A stretch of 23,551 nucleotides of DNA from Azolla pinnata (lineage: Eukaryota > Streptophyta > Polypodiopsida > Salviniales > Salviniaceae), in assembly GCA_037176905.1 (NCBI GenBank), contig JBBBWG010008980.1, forward strand, positions 1-23,551. Reading direction: 5' to 3'. How positions within the stretch are numbered: position 1 is the stretch's first letter; each line of letters opens with the position of its first letter. Shown one piece after another: positions 20,371-23,551 of the stretch. The position numbers were made by a program, and so were the translations under genes. A model generated the notes under the pieces. The model was not told the DNA's origin, made no database searches, and saw only the letters and a program-made list of their open reading frames with translations.

Positions 20371-21790
20371 TCAGTGGGTGCAGGGAGGCGGCGGAAGAAA
20401 GAAAGAGACAGACTCACCAGTTGGGGATGGCTCTGAAGCTGCTACCATGTCCGCACAGAGAGGCAGAAGTCGCTCCTTGGCTGGATCCTCCGTGTGCTGT
20501 GTCCGAGTCCGTGTATGTCCACCACGATGCTCTCATGCTCTCATCCTCTCCTCCTCACCGCTTCATGTCTTAATAATAACACGCAATTTAGTATGTATGT
20601 AATTCTAAGCACATGTTTGCCCCATCACTTCCCAACGATGTATGCATGCATGCCTCTACCATCCATCCATCGGTCGAGGATTCCTTGTACCATACGAGCA
20701 GAGCAAAGCTCACAAGTAGTTCTTGCACTCTCTCTATGCCAAAGTTTAGCGCTTGCTTCCCAAGACCGACACACCAGCACGACACGGAGTAGTTTAGGAG
20801 GCGGAGCTCGACAAACTCGAGATTGTTGATGCTGCCTCGCCTAGTTCGATTCACAAGCGCACGACTCCACCACAAACGCGAGGTTGAAGTGAAGGCGTTG
20901 CAGACCGCAATCAAGGCTGCGAAACCCAAGTCCATGGACCCGACGGAATCCCTCACTACCACTACCCTCAATCACCGTTATGTGCGAGGTTGCTGGCATC
21001 ACCCATCTTCGGGGCAAGCCCTAGCATGCCCAACTTGACCACATACGCTATCTGCTTTATAAAATTTGCGCTGACTACACTAAACTCATTGGCGCAACAA
21101 CATACCAACTTTGTGAATTCGTGATAGACCCAAGCCACTGAACCACGACTGTTGCGAGCAAAGTGCAACAACCGGGAGCTCAAGGGACCGGACATCATTC
21201 GATTTAATATGGCTATCACCGAGATTATGTACGACCGACTTCTTTGTTGATCTCATGATGCTAGCCGACACAGTCGGCCAAGATTTGAGCCCTGCTCAAG
21301 ACACATGTCTACATTATTGTCGAGTTCGATGATGCTCTTATTGCAGATGTGGCTCCCCCGTACCAGGACCTACCAGCAGCCCCGGAGAATGCTCAGACCC
21401 ACGGACCTAATTGTTGTGGACAAGTCATAAGCTCTACCCGGCCATCTTGTACAAAATCCCTATTTTAGCTTTTTTCTTATTTTGTGTTTTGATTTTGCCC
21501 CCCATCTTTGTACCCATTAGTCGAGGTCTCATCAGTTGAGATGTTTTTATACACTATCTCATAACCACGCAATGATGTTCTTGTATTGGCCGGCCAAGTG
21601 TGTAACCAACAATTTAACTAGGTCGAAGGAAGGCCCCAAGGTAAGTAGGGGTCGGACTCAGGAGGCAGCTAATGAAAACAATCAGCATTATATGTTGGTT
21701 ACTTGTTTGTTAACACTAAGAGGGTTCTTTTCTAAGTTGGTTATTTGAAGATTACAAAGAACTAAAGTGCTTCTTAAAGTATTTCTTTCT
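20371..21790. other. Unassigned region upstream of the LPAT-like gene
   Basis: 20371-20600 is probably promoter or upstream sequence of the LPAT-like gene. From about 20700 to 21440 the composition is more GC-rich and several short frames (61-127 codons) overlap on both strands without a recognisable domain. This looks like decayed coding DNA of an element, but no family could be assigned. 21440-21790 is AT-rich again. No RNA gene was seen. Confidence 0.35.
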
Positions 21791-21794
21791 ATCT

Positions 21795-22545
21795 ATCTAC
21801 CTCACATTAATATGAAACCAATGTGAGAAGAGATCTCCACGTGGGCAAAGAATGAAATCAAAATAGACCGGAGAAATAGGAGAATGTAATAATAGTGATA
21901 GATATGAGCAATAATACTTTCGACAGGCATAATCTTAAATGAGAGAGAGTTGGAGAACAAACGAGTTAAGTGAATGCAAAGGAGAACGTAGTAACACATA
22001 ATGAGCGTGGAGGTTTATTTACAAGTATGGATATGATCATTGCATGACCATCACATGTCGTTACATACAAGTACTTCGTGTGTATGCTACCTATTCTTTT
22101 GTATGTATATCCTATCTGCAATTTATCTAGCATCTTCCCTTGAAATGATGTTCATGAATATTACACATCAAATAGTTCTAAATTGAATAATAATCTAAAG
22201 CTTTAACACTTTTCACAAGATGTCCGCAACATTCTTTTGAGTTAGAACATAAACAAGCTTTATATCTCCAACTTGTATCCTTTCTCTAATATAATGATAT
22301 TAAACAATTTCAACGTGTTTGGTTCTATCATGAAAGCTTAGATTCTTTACAATTGCAATTGCAATTTGACCATCTGTAAATATTTGCGTAAAATCTCTAA
22401 CTTGTAAATGTAAACTTTCTAAAATCTTTCTTTAGCCAAACAGATTCAATAGTAGTGAAGAAATTTTCCCTATATTCAGGTTCACATGAAGAAGTAACAA
22501 CTATTGCTTGCTTTTTACTCATCCACGAAATGCATGGCCTACCAA
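21795..22545 (-). mobile_element. Ty1/copia fragment: end of RNase H plus probable 3' LTR
   Basis: On the - strand, 22545-22190 resembles the last part of a Ty1/copia polyprotein (RNase H domain): a SKKQ block near the right, a C-terminal region with HDRTKHVEI-like sequence, then the end of the polyprotein. A purine-rich stretch follows at about 22143-22131 (sense aagggaagatg), as expected for the polypurine tract, and then AT-rich sequence to about 21795 that could be the 3' LTR. The fossil is broken, with several lesions, and only its 3' end is present, so it appears to be an old, truncated insertion. LTR borders were not confirmed because no 5' partner is visible. Confidence 0.7.
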
Positions 22546-22739
22546 GATAAAAGCGAAATCGACTCATAATACAAATACAAAATAATCTATATGTATATTC
22601 GAACCTATAACTTATAGCTTCAAAGGCTCAAAATTTATCCATCAAACTATCGTACTTTAATTAATAAATATCATATTTTAATATTTAATAAAATTCAAAA
22701 GCACAGGCATATTCATATTATGAAAATGATTTGCGACCT

Positions 22740-22900
22740 CTACTGACATCGCAAGTCCTCAAAACCACCAAGTGGCACTCATGCATGTAAACTATGTGGT
22801 AATCATGCATGAGCCCTGGAACTGTATAAAAGCCCAAGTGGTCTTAGTATTAAACCATTCCGAGTGAACGCCAGCCAGTCTTTAGCGCCTTATACTCCAA
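22740..22900 (+). mobile_element. LTR-like promoter fragment, diverged relative of the one at 23060
   Basis: It shares with 23060-23240 an upstream block of ccaagtggc and atgcatg words, a TATA-like box (tgtataaaag), the motif aaccattcc and the following aacgccag...gtctt. Order and spacing match, so the two are diverged copies of one LTR family. Only part of the LTR is recognisable here, and no internal region follows directly. It is old and incomplete. Confidence 0.5.
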
Positions 22901-22914
22901 TAACCTTAAATGGT

Positions 22915-22990
22915 TTACGAGAGATTCAAACCCACAACCTCAAATCAAGACTCTAAACTCTTAACTCTTAACCACTAAACCAAGACCTTA
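22915..22990 (-). repeat. tRNA-derived SINE-like sequence (A and B boxes)
   Basis: Read on the - strand, the sequence gives ggtttagtggttaagag (box A-like, about 22983-22967), then after about 35-40 nt gggtttgaatctc (box B-like, GGTTYGAAYCC type, about 22933-22921). The pattern is the internal RNA polymerase III promoter of a tRNA gene or tRNA-derived SINE. A cloverleaf is not obvious and no anticodon loop could be placed, so a SINE head is preferred over a working tRNA. It lies between the two related LTR-like fragments. Confidence 0.4.
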
Positions 22991-23058
22991 TACATAATAA
23001 TATAAGAAAGATACTTAACTTGTACTTAGTTGAGAGAATTTACCGAGTTATGCATGCT

Positions 23059-23154
23059 CGCCAAATGGCATGCATGCATGATTGCCAAGTGGCGACCATG
23101 CATGCCTGCCAAGTGGCGACCATGCATGCCTGCCAAGTGGCGACCACACATAGC
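23059..23154. repeat. 24-bp tandem repeat in the LTR-like promoter
   Basis: Units begin at 23083, 23107 and 23131 with tgccaagtggcgacca; the first two are followed by tgcatgcc and the third is cut after cgacca. A more degenerate unit precedes at about 23059 (cgccaaatggcatgcatg). The array lies just upstream of a TATA-like tatataag, where LTR enhancer repeats typically occur. Confidence 0.9.
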
Positions 23155-23551
23155 CTGAGAACTAGTATATAAGGACTAGTCCCTTATTGTATGAACCATT
23201 CCGGTTAAACGCCAGTCTTCGGCATCTTGTACGCCGAGTCTCGGGGTAATTCCAGTTCTTGTCTTCTTGTTCAGTTCTTGTACTTTTCTTGTTATTATCT
23301 TCTCTTCTGTTTCCGTCTACGAGCCTTGGTCGTGACCGTTTGAACCGGAATACATCATCGTCTTCATCGTTAACTTTTTTTTCAAGTGTCTTCACGTAAG
23401 TTTCTTTTAATACAATGGAGTCTGTTAGCAAACAAGAATACATGCGCGTATTATCAGAGTTGGATATGCTCACAAAATAAGTTCGTGGCACTCGAACAAG
23501 AGAATCAGAAGTTGTTAGTTGACTTGCAACATGTGAGCACAGAAAAGGCTC
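23060..23551 (+). mobile_element. LTR-like promoter, leader and start of an internal region (runs off the window)
   Basis: After the 24-bp repeats come a TATA-like box (agtatataagg, about 23164-23174), the aaccattccgg...aacgccagtctt block shared with the fragment at 22740, a pyrimidine-rich leader, and then an ATG at about 23415 that opens a charged, coil-like sequence continuing to the window edge. This order suits the 5' end of an LTR retrotransposon, with LTR, leader and start of gag. The family cannot be fixed from the visible part; whether the whole element is intact lies outside the window, though the visible coding start looks broken. Confidence 0.5.

Noticed and set aside
20823-21300. 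Possible gag-like coding debris in the GC-richer patch
   Set aside because: No zinc knuckle, protease or other diagnostic motif could be seen, so no element family is claimed.
1-23551. CRISPR array, bacterial operon, rRNA or organellar insertion
   Set aside because: No direct repeats with unique spacers, no ribosomal RNA or plastid/mitochondrial gene sequence, and both genes are clearly spliced nuclear genes.

Overview
The window is nuclear DNA of a land plant, most likely one with swimming sperm (bryophyte, lycophyte, fern, or possibly cycad/Ginkgo). Two spliced genes support this. The first is a homologue of the axonemal/centriolar coiled-coil protein CCDC146 (Chlamydomonas MBO2), a family tied to motile flagella and not expected in flowering plants. 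The second is a plant-type LPAT4/5-like lysophosphatidate acyltransferase. Both have GT-AG introns of roughly 0.1-1.7 kb. The flanks are AT-rich and full of decayed mobile elements. I cannot name the species.

Layout. 1-4.3 kb is gene-free in the host sense. It holds an LTR-like promoter fragment (1-480), an unassigned patch, GCAACA-rich and 24-bp repeats, a 12-bp CGCG/TATA minisatellite (about 1608-1869) with two adjoining inverted repeats, and a decayed Mutator-like (MULE) transposase gene with a DDE fragment and a SWIM zinc finger; its SWIM-containing part is present twice. 4.27-4.83 kb is the promoter side of the CCDC146-like gene, which runs on the + strand from 4831 to about 16522 in 19 inferred exons (about 847 aa). 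All exon junctions keep frame, and several family-typical blocks are visible. 16.5-17.6 kb is the intergenic space between two convergent genes. The LPAT4/5-like gene is on the - strand (19846 to 17594, 3 exons, 469 aa), complete with the NHX4D and FPEGT catalytic motifs and C-terminal membrane segments. Its upstream side (19.85-20.6 kb) carries an exact-period 68-bp tandem duplication and a CGAG microsatellite. 20.6-21.6 kb is an unassigned, somewhat GC-richer patch. 21.8-23.55 kb is retroelement debris: a Ty1/copia RNase H fragment with a probable LTR on the - strand, two related LTR-like promoter fragments, a tRNA-like SINE head, and the start of an internal region that runs off the end.

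The two host genes have no evident functional link: one serves the flagellum/centriole, the other glycerolipid synthesis at the ER. They are simply convergent neighbours. I found no convincing new multi-gene system. The observations most worth following are the flagellar gene in a plant, the N-terminally extended acyltransferase, the CGCG/TATA minisatellite, and the repeats at the LPAT promoter.
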